In this document: positions 1-10,593 of the stretch, in pieces
Numbering within the stretch: position 1 is the stretch's first letter
Layout of the letters: each line of letters opens with the position of its first letter
Assembly (NCBI GenBank): GCA_037953625.1
Contig: CM075653.1
Location: forward strand, 2,604,001-2,668,000
Direction: 5' to 3'
From: Crotalaria pallida
Lineage: Eukaryota > Streptophyta > Magnoliopsida > Fabales > Fabaceae
Length of the DNA stretch: 64,000 bases
Position numbers and translations under genes: made by a program
The notes under the pieces: model-generated
What the model saw: the letters and a program-made list of their open reading frames with translations, nothing else
Databases searched by the model: none
Told to the model about the DNA's origin: nothing

Positions 1-2
1 TC

Positions 3-395
3 CCGATTTCCAAGGAACTCACCTATCAGTTGGTGGAGGAGTGGCTGAAGGAAGGCATTCTCACCAAAAGGGCGACAAGACCCCCTTTGACGCGTGAGGA
101 GTATGATAATTCAGAATATTGCATTCTACACAGACAAAAGAGTCATGGCACCATGGACTGCTATGTCATCAGAGGTGTGTTTCAGAAGCAATACGCGGCT
201 GGGAAGATATTGTTGCCAAAAGGAGAAGGCGAAGAAAGCCTAGGCGACCATCCTTTGCCTAGACACAATGTGAATGTCATCCTCTCCCACGGCGACAACT
301 TGCTGGAGGAGATTGAGGAAGAGGAGCTGGTGGAAAATGAGTTGAGAAAGGGACTTGTGAGGACTAGAGGGTTCGGAGCTTTGTTTGAACCAAGG
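3..395 (+). pseudogene. gag C-terminal fragment (Ty3/gypsy)
   Basis: This frame is open at the left edge and closely parallels residues 190-315 of the gag-protease frame at 40398-38638. Shared landmarks are a VEEWLKEGIL helix, the sequence CILHRQKSHGTMDCY (a C-x2-H...H-x4-C metal-binding-like pattern that matches CILHRHKGHSTVECY in the other copy), LPRH, and a run of acidic residues before a TRGFGALF motif. After that motif the similarity ends, and the frame runs about ten unrelated codons to a stop at 425. The role would be nucleocapsid packaging in the virus-like particle. The fragment is cut off at both ends and is not functional. The junction marks where a deletion removed the rest of gag and all of pol. 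Confidence 0.8.
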
Positions 396-663
396 CACAA
401 GCGCCTTATCGCGGTACCCAGATAGACCTCCTGAAAAAATTTCTGGGACAGACGCGGGCGAAGTACGCCATATCGCGAGGCTGGAAAAGGTCCCGGGAAA
501 CAAGGGCGCTAGTCTAAAACGCGGGCGGAAAAATCTGTAAAAGAGGTTGGCTAACGTAAGATCCAAAGCGGTCCGTTAGTTCATGATGCCCAAAAGTGGC
601 AAACTAAAAAGTCCAAAGTGACGCTCAAAAAGAGAAAGCCTAAAGAGGCAAAATCTCCAAAGC

Positions 664-935
664 GTGCCCAATGTGCACCTTGAAAAAAAAATTGGCACCG
701 ATGACATGAGGGGCCACTGTTCAAAAAAAAAATGTGCCCAATGTGCACCTTGAAAAAAAAAATTGGCACCGATGACATGAGGGGCCACTGTTCAAAAAAA
801 AATGTGCCCAATGTGCACCTTGAAAAAAAAAATTTTTTGGCACCGATGACATGAGGGGCCACTGTTCAAAAAAAAATGTGCCCAATGTGCACCTTGAAGA
901 AAAAATTTGGCACCAATAACATGAGGGGCCACTAT
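664..935 (+). repeat. About four tandem units of 69-74 bp
   Basis: Each unit starts with GTGCCCAATGTGCACC, continues with an A-run and GGCACCGATGACATGAGGGG, and ends with a second A-run. Starts are near 664, 733, 803 and 877. Unit length varies only through the A-runs. A related 50-bp version occurs at 19021-19151 in the other family-I element, so expansion of this internal spacer is a family trait. Confidence 0.85.
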
Positions 936-1323
936 TCCAAAGACAAGGGAAAAGAAGGAGTGTACGCTGCCAAATTGTGCAAAACATTGAAGGCGTGCTG
1001 GAAGAATAACAAATGCAAACAGTACCAGATAAAACAAAGACATCATGCAAGTTACAAGAATGAAAAACGACGAAATCAACAAAGCATACAAGAGTGAAAA
1101 GCGTCAGACCTGTGTACAAATACAGGGAACAAAGCAAACGAAACAGCAAAGCAGAATTAAAATGTCTGTTGTCAAAGTGTCGACCAATGCCCAAAGCAAA
1201 GCCTAAAGCTCGAAGAGCGCACAAAAGAAGCCATTACAAGCAGTTACAACCACAACATCAAAGTTCAACAAATGAATCATAATCACAAGTCCAAAGAAGC
1301 AAATCATAACATGGCAACGACTG

Positions 1324-4300
1324 TCAAACATTAAATAAGGCATTCAAGCTGATGAGTCTACAAGCTTCTTCATGGGAACGCTCCTGGGCGACTAAATCAT
1401 TAAGCTCCTTGTCAACATTCTCCAAGTCAGCGGTCACCTGCGCGAGTTGGGCTGAAAGCTCCTTTGAACGAACGGCCAAGGTAGTACGGCGCTCCTGCAA
1501 GGTGCGTTTGGTTTCAGCCAAGCCAGTCGCATCAAAAGGGGGGCGCAGCTTCTCCAATTTGGCAATCGCCTCATCAAGCCAAACACCGGAGTAGTGTTGA
1601 ATCTTCAAAGAATGAAGGCAATCCAGAAGCTCAACTTTTTCTTCCCACGGCAGTGCATCAACGTCAACAGAGCTTACCAAACCCAACATTTGTACCATGG
1701 TACGTGCAGCAGACTCTCTGAAAAAGCGTGGGAATGAAGCACTTGGTGGCACCAAATCAGGATGGGCAAGGAGGAAAGACTCAATCATAGATTGCTCCTC
1801 CGCATCAAGAGAGCCGCGCGACTTAGCAGAAAATACAGCTGTAACACAACAAAAAAAAAGAGGCAAACATAGCAGATATAAATGAGCAAAACAGGAGTAT
1901 CCACAGACTTGATAAAAACATAGACACATAGCGAAGGAAACCCAACTTGATGAATGAGTAAAAGAACACTCACAAACGAAGAGGAGGCTAGGGACGCTGC
2001 GACCTGGGCAACCTTGACAGGGGCAAGCCGAACAGAAGGAATATCACCAACGGGGCACCCCTCGGAGGAATTCGCAGTATCTTTCGAAATTTCAACCTGA
2101 TTAGCAAAGCCTGGGGAAGGAACGGCGTCACCCTCATTAACAACATGCTCCTCAGATGGTATTTCAGCAGCAGCATCAACTTGGCTTTCCTTGGGGGCAG
2201 GGGTGTCTACCACCTCAACATCCAAGCTGTCAAAAACAGCAGGAACGCCTTCGCCTATGACAATATCGGAAACATTCGCAGCAGCAGCAGCACTACTTGT
2301 AGCAATATGATCCGAAGAAACATCAACAGGAACGCCTTCGGAAACAATAGGAACGCCCTTCGAAACCTCAACAGGGGGCAAAGAAAAATCACCGACAGCA
2401 ACAATTTCCAGGCCAGAACCAACATTACCAACATTACCAACAGTTTCGGAAGCAACGCCAGAATGAACAGAAACACCAACAGTAGCAGCCTTCAAAGCGG
2501 AAACGGCTGACAAGGGTTGTACACACAAAGGACTGCTGATCCGACCAAAAGGCACATGGGTAGCAAACCCGGTGGGTGCAGCGCCTCCACTAGCGGTTGG
2601 TTGGCGGCGAAAGTCCGAGGCATCCACGCGATCAAAAGGTGGAATTGTCGGAGAACCAACAGAGACGCTAGGGGGAGTCGGAAAGCTCTCAGAAGCCTGG
2701 GGCGAAGGCGAAGCCAAACCACATCCGCCAGAGCCACCTGCAGTAAAGCAAACAAATAGAATAATGAAAAATGAAAAATGAAAATGTGCATTAATAGTGA
2801 AAACTCGAAAAATGCAGCTATAGTAAAGGGTAGAAAGGCCGAAAGGAAAAGAAAAGAGCCACGGTGAAAATGGGAAGCAAGAGGCGGAACCTAAGGGGTG
2901 TCCCTCGTCAGCAGCGTCGGAGGAACCATCATCTCCTTTCGAAGTGTCATAATAAGCCAAGAGAGCGTCACCCGATTGAGCTTCATTGTCGCTCTCAGCT
3001 TCAGCCAAATCAACACGGGAAGGAGAAACAGGGGCAGGAGGAGTATTGTGAAGCTGCAAGCGAGAAGACCGTCGAGAAGGCACGGCTGGGACAGCCTTCT
3101 TCCCTTTCTGAGAAGGTGCAGCACTCTTACCTCCGCCCTGAGAAGAAGATTTAAGAGCAGAAGGAGCTAGAGAGGAAGCCTGTTTCTTACCTCGTTTTGA
3201 TACCACAACAGCAGAAGGAGAGGATGCAGTAGCCTTGCGCTTGCGCACGGAAGAAACCGCCTCAGCTGAAACAAACAAGTCAAAGTGTGAAAGCAGGGTT
3301 AAACGGATGAAACAGTAATCGATAAAGCAAACAAGACTAGTAAAGAAACTACCTTTTCCTTTCTTCACATAAGTGGAGTAGTATGGGTCATTGTGTACAA
3401 TGGACAGAAGAGCAGGGATGGTACGCTTCGGAGTAGACTCGAAACTTTGAAGATGTTGTAAAATATCCTTATGGGATGCCACCCAACTACGAAGAACGCC
3501 TCCGACATGAAGAGGAGGGATGTAAACCAAAGGAGCACTTGAGACATCAGGATCAGCATAAAAAAGAACAGAAGGAATGGTTTCGTGCAGGGAAACTTGA
3601 TCAATCAAAAGAACACACGGAGGTTGATCACGCCCAAACTGCCTCGCAACCCGATCAGGGCGATACGCAAAAGGCCACAAAGCACCCCCGTTGGCGCTCT
3701 TGTTATCCAAAGGGACAAAACCAGGAAGGCAGCGAGCAGTCAGAATCAACTTCCACAAGTCATACATACCCTCAATATAATTTTGAGCATTATTCCTGGA
3801 GGTAAGACGCTCCTTAATATACAGGGGATGCAAGGGATCACACCCCTCCCAAATATGGTCCAGGTAAGGACGAAAAACAAACTGTTCCTCTAAGTCAATA
3901 ATAGCAACCAAAGGTTCCCTGGGACAGCCCTTGGTCCAGCACCAAGCACGAGGCTCAAGGCTAGTAGCGTCACCAGAAGGGGCCAGTCTAACCGGACCAT
4001 ACTCCGGAAAGCGCTCAAACAAAAAGTATTGCAGAAAAGCCAAATCAACGAAAGAATTGACAGGAAAACGACCGTGAGAAATCCGCATTTGTTCAGAAAC
4101 TTGGTCAAGGCGAGCATACAAGCCACCCAAATAGAATGAAGAAAGGGGAAGGCGTGTTCCCTTAGCTAAAATACAAGCTAGTAGAAAGACACAAGGACTA
4201 ACAGATTCCCATGGAGAACCCGGAAATACATACCTGCTTAACCAGAAAGCAACGAAAGCAGCACGGCGGAGCCTTTGATCCTTCACATGACCAGGGTAAA

Positions 4301-5213
4301 ACTTGCCATTATGAAGGTCGCCGTAAAAATACCGGACCCAGCTGGCAAACGTGTACTTGAGCGAAGAGCGCTAGCTTGCCTTCTGCTCCTTGGGAACCAA
4401 ATTCCCTGTACCTCTGACCTTCTGGGAAGAAGAACCCTCAGCAAGCGAGGCGCGCCTCTGTTGGAGCAACTCGTGAGAATGTTTGGCGCTAGCAATGGAA
4501 GCCGCCTTCAATTCCAGAGCCAAGTCAGAGAGATTCTCACCCACTTTTGTTATGTTTAAATCAACGCTCCCAAAAGAAGGAAGCTTCAGTAGAACAACCA
4601 TGTCCTCCAGCATTGGAGTAAACTCACCCCAGGATGTCAGAAAGGTGTGTGTCGAGGAACACCAGCGCTGGATCAAAGCGAACAAATCATCTGGCTTGCG
4701 GTTAGCGGCGATGCGAGGGGACACCTTGATCGCTTCCGCTATTCCAACCTTCTTGAGAACTTCCACAAAGGGAGGGTCACTCGCAAACACCTGGTCGATC
4801 CAATCCTGCCAACCAGTGGTCCCGCCTATGCGAATATTGAAGTTCAAGTCAACCCAAGGAAACTCTGCACGACGAAGGCGAGAACGGAGCAGCGAAGGAC
4901 CCAGTTCACGATGGTCCTTGTGGTAGGAAGGAGAAGAGATAAGCTTGGCGGCGTCGTTAGGAATCACCGTCGCTTTAGAAGGGGGACCATTGAGCAAGTC
5001 GCCGGACTCGGGAAATGGGCCAAAGGGAAGCGTCGCCTTCACCCCCGTAGCCCAGCGGCGGTGACCAGGGTTTATGGGGTAAGAACGAAGGCAGGGAAGG
5101 CTCTGCATGAAGCAATAAGTGACGGGGTTTGGGAGAGAAATTTCTTCCTCAGTTTCCTCAAGAGAGACATCATCCTCAACTTCAACAGCGGGAGTAGATT
5201 TCGACTTCCCCAT
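1324..5213 (-). pseudogene. Antisense plant mobile domain (PMD) gene, four exons, one nonsense codon
   Basis: This gene lies on the strand opposite gag. Exon 1 (5213-3353) encodes the PMD. The clearest motif is WGEFTPMLEDMVVLLKLPSF, preceded by TGWQDWIDQVF and followed by AFVAFWLSRYVFPGSPWESV and LGGLYARLDQ. PMD is the domain shared by the Arabidopsis MAIL1/MAIN proteins and many retroelement and MULE proteins. Exon 2 (3265-2891) is basic and Ser/Lys-rich, exon 3 (2737-1974) is acidic and Val-rich, and exon 4 (1838-1324) is a coiled-coil-like tail. The inferred introns are GT-AG and 87, 153 and 135 bp long. An in-frame TAG at 4371-4373 falls just after the first PMD half. As I place the last junction, it does not keep phase. 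The homologous gene at 24450-28218 has the same exon plan, an intron 1 of the same length and an exon 4 of the same length (515 bp). The gene looks decayed but was recently complete. Confidence 0.8.
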
Positions 5214-5546
5214 GAGAAAAGAAGGCAGCGACAAGGAAAGAGGTTCAAAGTGAAGAGGAATCTAAACGAAGAAAGAAGTTCTAGAAGAAGTTCTTCGCAG
5301 TTGAGAAGAAATAAGGAAGTAGAAGGAGTTTTGAAGGAATGAACGAAAGGGAGTGGTTGAGGAAAAAGAGGAACTGAAGAGTTGAGAGGAGGGAATTTTG
5401 AACTGCAGAAGAAGTGGGAGAACGTGCGAAGAAGTTGATGGGTACCCCTCAACTGGCACGTGGAATAACAAGTAAGGAAAGAGGAACAGGCGACAGGGCA
5501 ACAAAAACAAAGTTTGCACTAAAAAGGAAAATCTCTTCCTTTTCAC

Positions 5547-5561
5547 TGCAAAGGGGGCAAT
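5547..5561 (+). other. Polypurine tract of the family-I element
   Basis: The run GCAAAGGGGGCAAT sits directly before the LTR start TGTTGATACC. The same tract precedes the 3' LTR at 21581. It is where plus-strand DNA synthesis would start, and it fixes the element as plus-oriented, so the PMD gene is antisense. Confidence 0.8.
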
Positions 5562-6481
5562 TGTTGATACCCCACTATTTGGAAGCCCAACAAAGCAAGG
5601 CCCAATACATAAAGAGGCCCGAAATCACCAAACAAAATAAAAATACCAAGAGAAGGCGTACGAACACCAGGAACCACCCGAGGTGTCGCACTCAAAGCGA
5701 CGGCCATCAAGGCGTCACATTCTGACGTCACAGCTAATAAGTGGAGTAAGGCGTGCCGATGCCAATGGACATGACGAGCTCCCCCAGAACGCCTCAGGTA
5801 TCACGGAAACTTGAGGAGAAAGTCTTGATAAGTGAAAGCGAACAGGAAACAGGGTCCGGGAAGGCGTACATGTGCAAACAAAAGAATCTGGTTCCCCAGG
5901 CTATGAGGAACGTGCATGAGAAGCCAGAGCATCTTGGCTCACGTCACGCAGCCCCTCGTTTGAGGAAAGACGAAAAAGGGAAGCCTTGCAAAGCTCCCAC
6001 TGTGAGCAATCAATGGCAAAGCTAAAAGAAGTAAAGGAGACAAAACGACCTCTGAAGATAACAGCTGCAAAGAAGGAAAAGAAGACAGACCGGTGGACCA
6101 AGTGAAGAGAAGGGAAAGACCAATGAGCAAGAGAGATCCTATAAGAGAGAAATCTCTTCCAACGTACAGGGCAATCTGAACCGAGGGAAGGGGAGACTAA
6201 GACTCCATTCAAATCAACTGAAATCCCAAGAGAGCGTAAGAGAGAGGAGAGAATAGAAGCTTCTGTAAAAGCTTGAGTTTCAGAATACAGAGGAGAGTGT
6301 GAAAGGCTGAAGGCGCACACTCCCTCACTTTGCGTAAACACCATAAGTGTGAACCTCTCGCTCTTGTATTTTTCTCCCCAAGTCCCATTTCAAAGTAATA
6401 AAAGCCAAATGCTTCACTAAGCTTACGAATCCATTATCTTTGCACTGATTATTTACTTATCGCACAAAGCGGTCCGAAACA
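5562..6481 (+). repeat. 3' LTR, family I (920 bp)
   Basis: It starts TGTTGATACC and ends GCGGTCCGAAACA, the usual TG...CA ends. A TATA-like TATAAG lies at 6140-6145 and an AATAAA poly(A) signal at 6397-6402. It is homologous over its length to the LTRs at 13534-14469, 16393-17694 and 21581-22526, but clearly more diverged than the last pair is from each other. Confidence 0.88.
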
Positions 6482-8447
6482 GATGTAATAACAAAATTAG
6501 TTGAATTCAACATAACCCTACACAATAATACTCATTATGTTGATAAACAACAGTTTACCATTATTTGATTATATAGCCATATGAAAATAAAATAGAAAGT
6601 AAGGGGACTATATCAACTAAATAAACCGTTAAATAATTTATTTTTAAGTATTTAGGTGGCATAGTGGCAACGAAAAAAATCCCAAGTTCGTGGAGGATAA
6701 TACAATAAAATTGAAGTCAAAAAATTTAAATGCTTTTCTACCTTGTTGGCGTACAGAATCTACACCGTCCAACATATACACCCTCAAATCAAAGGTTAGA
6801 TTAAACGTCCTCATATTTGATACCTCTTCAACGGGCATCATATCATAACTAATAACTTGCCGTATTAAAACAATGTTAAAACTTAAAACTACTTTGTAAA
6901 TGTTTTTCTTTAGGAGGGCAACTCTTATGCTCCCTTTTAATAAAATCTCTTTACTTTGTTGATTAAAAAAAAAATGCGAACTTCCTTCGAATATAAAGAA
7001 AATCTCATGAATTATATTCAGGGTAGAAATAAATCAGATCGAGCCTGACCACAATAATAGGCCAAGGTCCAAACTTGTTTATTGGCCAATAATAGGCTAA
7101 ATTTTATGTCTAATCTTGGCCTATTTCAAAGCCTGACTTGACCTGACCCAGAAGTTCACTTAAAAGTTATTCAATAAAATTATCATATTTTAACACAAAC
7201 ATAAAAATGTCTTATGTCCTCAAAACTCAAACTATATAATAGCAAAACTAAAACCATACAAAACCATAAACGGCTTTAGACCTCAAATTAATAAAACAAA
7301 AAAAATGAAAGAAATTATATTTTTATTTTTAATTATAATATTATATATATATATATAATATTTATAAATTTAAATAGGCCGTTCAATGAGTCTAATAGAC
7401 TTTTTATAAAGCATGGACCAGATTTATTTAGATATATAAACTTTAATTTTTAAAAAGCTTAAGCCTGATTTTTTTACTAAATGAACTGAGTCGAATCAGA
7501 CCTTAAATGAACTGAACCATGGACTTCATGAATCGCCCTGACTCATTCTCACTCCTAATTATGTTTCACGAAAAAACTTATGAATTATCTTTTACAATCA
7601 AATTCAAGCAAAAGGCAACAATAATATTGAACAGGATATAATAATTTTATGATAGATTCCATATATATACACCCTCCGGCTCAAATTATAAGAAACAAAA
7701 AATATATTTATCTTGATTTAAAATAGAAGCAAAATTAACTAACTTTATTAAATTTTGTTTCATTCTTAATACCACTTTCCTAAAATATCTCTAGAAAATT
7801 GTGATCTTATTTAATTTTTGTTTCATTCACAATACTACTTTCTTAAAATACCTCTACATTTTATAAATTTGATAAATTAAATACAATTAAATAACCTCCT
7901 TAATAAATGTAAAAATAGGTAAAAGATGTTACGTTGGAACAATGACTGCTATTAACCGTAAAATAAATGTCATAAAATATCGAAAGCATTCGCTAACTAA
8001 TTAGCACCATGAATTTTACTAGTATATGCTAATAACCGCTTCCGTTCATATGGCTATAAGGCTGCTAATTTTAATGGAAGGTACGAATGTCATGAATTGC
8101 CATTGTGATGACAATTTAAAATAGTTACTCCCTCCGTCTTTAAATATGACAGTGGGTTTTGTTTGATTCTAAATATAAATACTTATCTCAATTTTTAATA
8201 ATTAGTATTAATTATTTTTTTTTAACATCTTTATTTATTTGATTTTGGTTCTGGATTGGGACTTTTGAGTATGTCTCATACTCTCCCAATTGGTTTTTAA
8301 TATATTCTTTTCTTATAAAAAAACATCTTTATTTATTTAACACTTTTTAGAGTTCCAATGAAAATTGTAAAGGTAATTTTGAAAAAAAAAGTATATTAAA
8401 TATTATCATTTTCAATATCATTAACAATATTAACATCCACATGAAAG
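6482..8447. other. AT-rich intergenic DNA
   Basis: No gene is supported here. Short reading frames lack any recognisable motif. A GC-richer stretch at 7030-7560 has repeated GGCC and TGACC words and may be an old transposon relic. Sequences like ACCCTCCGGCTCAAATTATAAG near 7670 and ACTCCCTCCGTCTTT near 8128 look like single ends of decayed Stowaway-type MITEs. A TA-rich microsatellite lies at about 7340-7362. Confidence 0.5.
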
Positions 8448-8458
8448 TCCACCTAAAT

Positions 8459-8634
8459 ACCAACATGGGTTGGAACGAGTGCTAAGCGGCTCGGTTTTCC
8501 TTAAGTAGGATCTCGAGTTCGATTCCTTATGGATGCATAAAATTCATGTTGGAAAATTCACCTGTCATAGCCCGACACGCGACCTGAGTCGGATCGGGAT
8601 GTACTGTAGTACCTGGGAAACCAAATGGACAAAA
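8459..8634 (+). mobile_element. tRNA-derived SINE (176 bp) with 11-bp TSD
   Basis: The unit is flanked by the exact direct repeat TCCACCTAAAT (8448-8458 and 8635-8645). Near its 5' end are an A-box-like TTGGAACGAGTG and, about 45 bp on, a B-box-like GAGTTCGATTCC (8515-8526). Together these form the bipartite RNA polymerase III promoter of tRNA-derived SINEs. The 3' end is A-rich (GGACAAAA). It encodes no protein and would be moved by a LINE reverse transcriptase. Confidence 0.72.
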
Positions 8635-8671
8635 TCCACCTAAATTCTTATATTTAGAAAAAAAAAGAGTA

Positions 8672-8955
8672 CTCCCTCCGGTCCTATATATAGGACATAT
8701 TCTAGAAGCAATCTTTGGTCCTATATATAAGACATTTTGTATTTTCTATGCATCATTTATTGTTTTTTCTCTTTTTTGCCCTTATTAAATGCACGTGTTT
8801 TTTGTTGTTCATTAATGAGTGTGAATTTTTCAAGAAAAGTTGAGAGGGTAAAATTGTAATGTTACAATATATTCTCATAAAATTCATAAAACTAACTACT
8901 TTTCTTGGTCCAAGGAATATGGTTAAGTATGTCCTATATATAAGACCGGAGGGAG
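8672..8955. mobile_element. Stowaway-type (Tc1/Mariner) MITE
   Basis: The left end reads CTCCCTCCGGTCCTATATAT and the right end is its near-exact inverse, ending ATATAAGACCGGAGGGAG. Both ends are flanked by TA (8670-8671 and 8956-8957), the Tc1/Mariner target. The element is 284 bp, AT-rich and non-coding. Confidence 0.85.
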
Positions 8956-9119
8956 TATGATTTAAATGGAATTTAGTGTTCAGTCGTCTTGATTTTTTTA
9001 TTCAACGTGAAAAAGCAATTTTAATGGCTTTCAATTTTTTGTTTTTTTTTTTTGTGTCTCTATATATGGGCACTTGGTTCTAATAAGATCATGGGCATCA
9101 AACACGTAGCTGTTAAAAT

Positions 9120-10080
9120 TATATACAAAAGTTACATCTTGGTTAAGATGTAAGAGTTTCAAAAATTATTATTTAAGTCTTTGTTGAGACATAGGGGTTT
9201 AAAAAAATTAATATCTACGTCAAAGCTTAGACGTAGGTGTTAAAATTATATACAAAAGCTAGCTATGAGCTAAAAAATTAATGCGTACGTCTTGGTTGAG
9301 ACGTAAGGGTTTAAAAAAATTAATACCTATGTCAAAGCTTAGACGTAGGTGTTAAAATTATATACAAAAACTATGGCTAAAAAATAATACTTATGTTTTG
9401 GTTGAGACGTAGAGGTTTAAAAATATTAATACCTATGTCAAAGCTTAGACGTAGGAGTTTAAATTATATATTAGTAGTACTCTTCACAACTTTTGCAAAT
9501 ATTCTTTCAGTACTCCCGGCACGAGATGTATGTGTGTAAACTAGCATTCCCCACAACTTTTGCAAATATTAGGGGTAGTATTTTGTTTCATTACTCCCCA
9601 CACGAGACATATGGCTAAAAATATAATACATTTGTTTGGACGTAGAAATGTTAAAATTTTTCACCCTTACGTTTGAGTTGAGACGTAGGGTGTTTTTAAA
9701 ACATTTAGCTCCTACGTCTTAACTGAGACGTAGGAGTTCAATTTAAATTTAATCCATTCTTTTAAAAAAGCCTTACGTCTCGACTAAGACGTAAGAGTTA
9801 ATTTTTTTAATAAATATGTATTAAGAATCTATATTAAAAAATATTATGAGTAAATCTGCATTAAAAAAATAAAAAAAATTGACTCATACGTCTTAGATGA
9901 GACGTAGGATGCTTTTAAAAAGATTTAATATCTACGCCCATGCTAGGACGTAATGTGTTTCAAATAAAAATGTTCATACGTCTCAGCTTCGACGTATGGT
10001 CTGTAAATTATCCCTACATCTCAGGTGGGACGTAGGATGTTTAAAAAAATTGATCCATACATCTTAGTTGAAAAATATGG
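9120..10080. repeat. Array of short imperfect palindromes (TACGTCT...AGACGTA)
   Basis: More than a dozen degenerate copies of a palindrome with core ACGTCT-(4-8 nt)-AGACGT occur here, spaced roughly 40-100 bp apart. Examples are at about 9290-9310, 9700-9735, 9775-9797, 9889-9910 and 9977-9998. Between them lie a repeated TTAAAATTATATACAAAA or TTTAAAAAAATTAAT. Such subterminal arrays are common in CACTA or other DNA transposons, but I could not find matching terminal repeats. The element class is therefore open. Confidence 0.6.
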
Positions 10081-10593
10081 TATTAGATTGGACCAAGTTG
10101 CAATTTACATTTAATGATGGAAATTACCTGTTACCGATTTTGATAAGGGGTAACATTTTAACAAAAGCTTGAGGGGGAGGAAATTAGAACAGCCTAGATT
10201 AGATTAGGATGTAAAGAATTGTTCCTTCTAACTCTCCTTCTTTTAAGGTTGATCCCCTCTTTTACAGAAAGAAAACATTGACTTTCCATGAACGGATATA
10301 ACCCCTTCAAAATTGTAATTACTCATAAAGAGATAACCTTCATGAATACTGAATAGTGACTTTCTTTCTATTAAGAGACACAACTCTGAAGCTAACACTA
10401 TTTCACAAAGATATATATATGTCCCATCAAAATTATAACTTTCCATAGACACTGCCCTTTAAAGTTGTGGCTACTTCACAAACAAAACACAATCTTTATT
10501 TCGATTTCAAAATATCTCACATCCCCTTCTTACAAATAGTGCACCACCAATAATCAATCTAGTGTTTTTGGGTCTAACTCGAAATTTCATCAA
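10081..10593 (+). promoter_or_regulatory. Presumed upstream region of the O-methyltransferase
   Basis: No gene or clear transposon lies here. An ATATATATAT run at 10411-10420 is about 175 bp before the start codon and is the only TATA-like candidate. The sequence from about 10440 to 10593 is A/C-rich and free of upstream ATG-led long frames, which suits a 5' UTR. Placement is tentative. Confidence 0.35.

Larger units (their letters stand above)
1..6481 (+). mobile_element. Family-I Ty3/gypsy (Tat-type) LTR element, right part, pol-less
   Basis: The window opens inside this element, so its 5' LTR is not visible. In order it holds a fragment of gag (3-395), a non-coding block with 70-bp tandem repeats, an antisense PMD gene (5213-1324), a purine tract and a 3' LTR (5562-6481) that starts TGTTGATACC and ends GTCCGAAACA. 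Reverse transcriptase, RNase H and integrase are absent: the gag homology stops near 395 and passes directly into non-coding DNA. Bases 395-620 recur at about 18672-18870 in the element inside the methyltransferase intron. This shows that the two share an internal region as well as LTRs. The element is therefore non-autonomous. Nothing recognisable lies at 936-1323. The 3' flank begins GATGT, but the matching left target duplication is off the window. Confidence 0.85.

Noticed and set aside
1094..1282. Small open frame upstream of the antisense PMD gene
   Set aside because: It has no recognised motif and A-rich composition, and it overlaps the non-coding spacer shared with the other family-I element.
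8459..8634. A functional tRNA gene
   Set aside because: A- and B-box-like words are present, but no cloverleaf can be drawn, and the unit has target duplications and an A-rich end, which fits a SINE.
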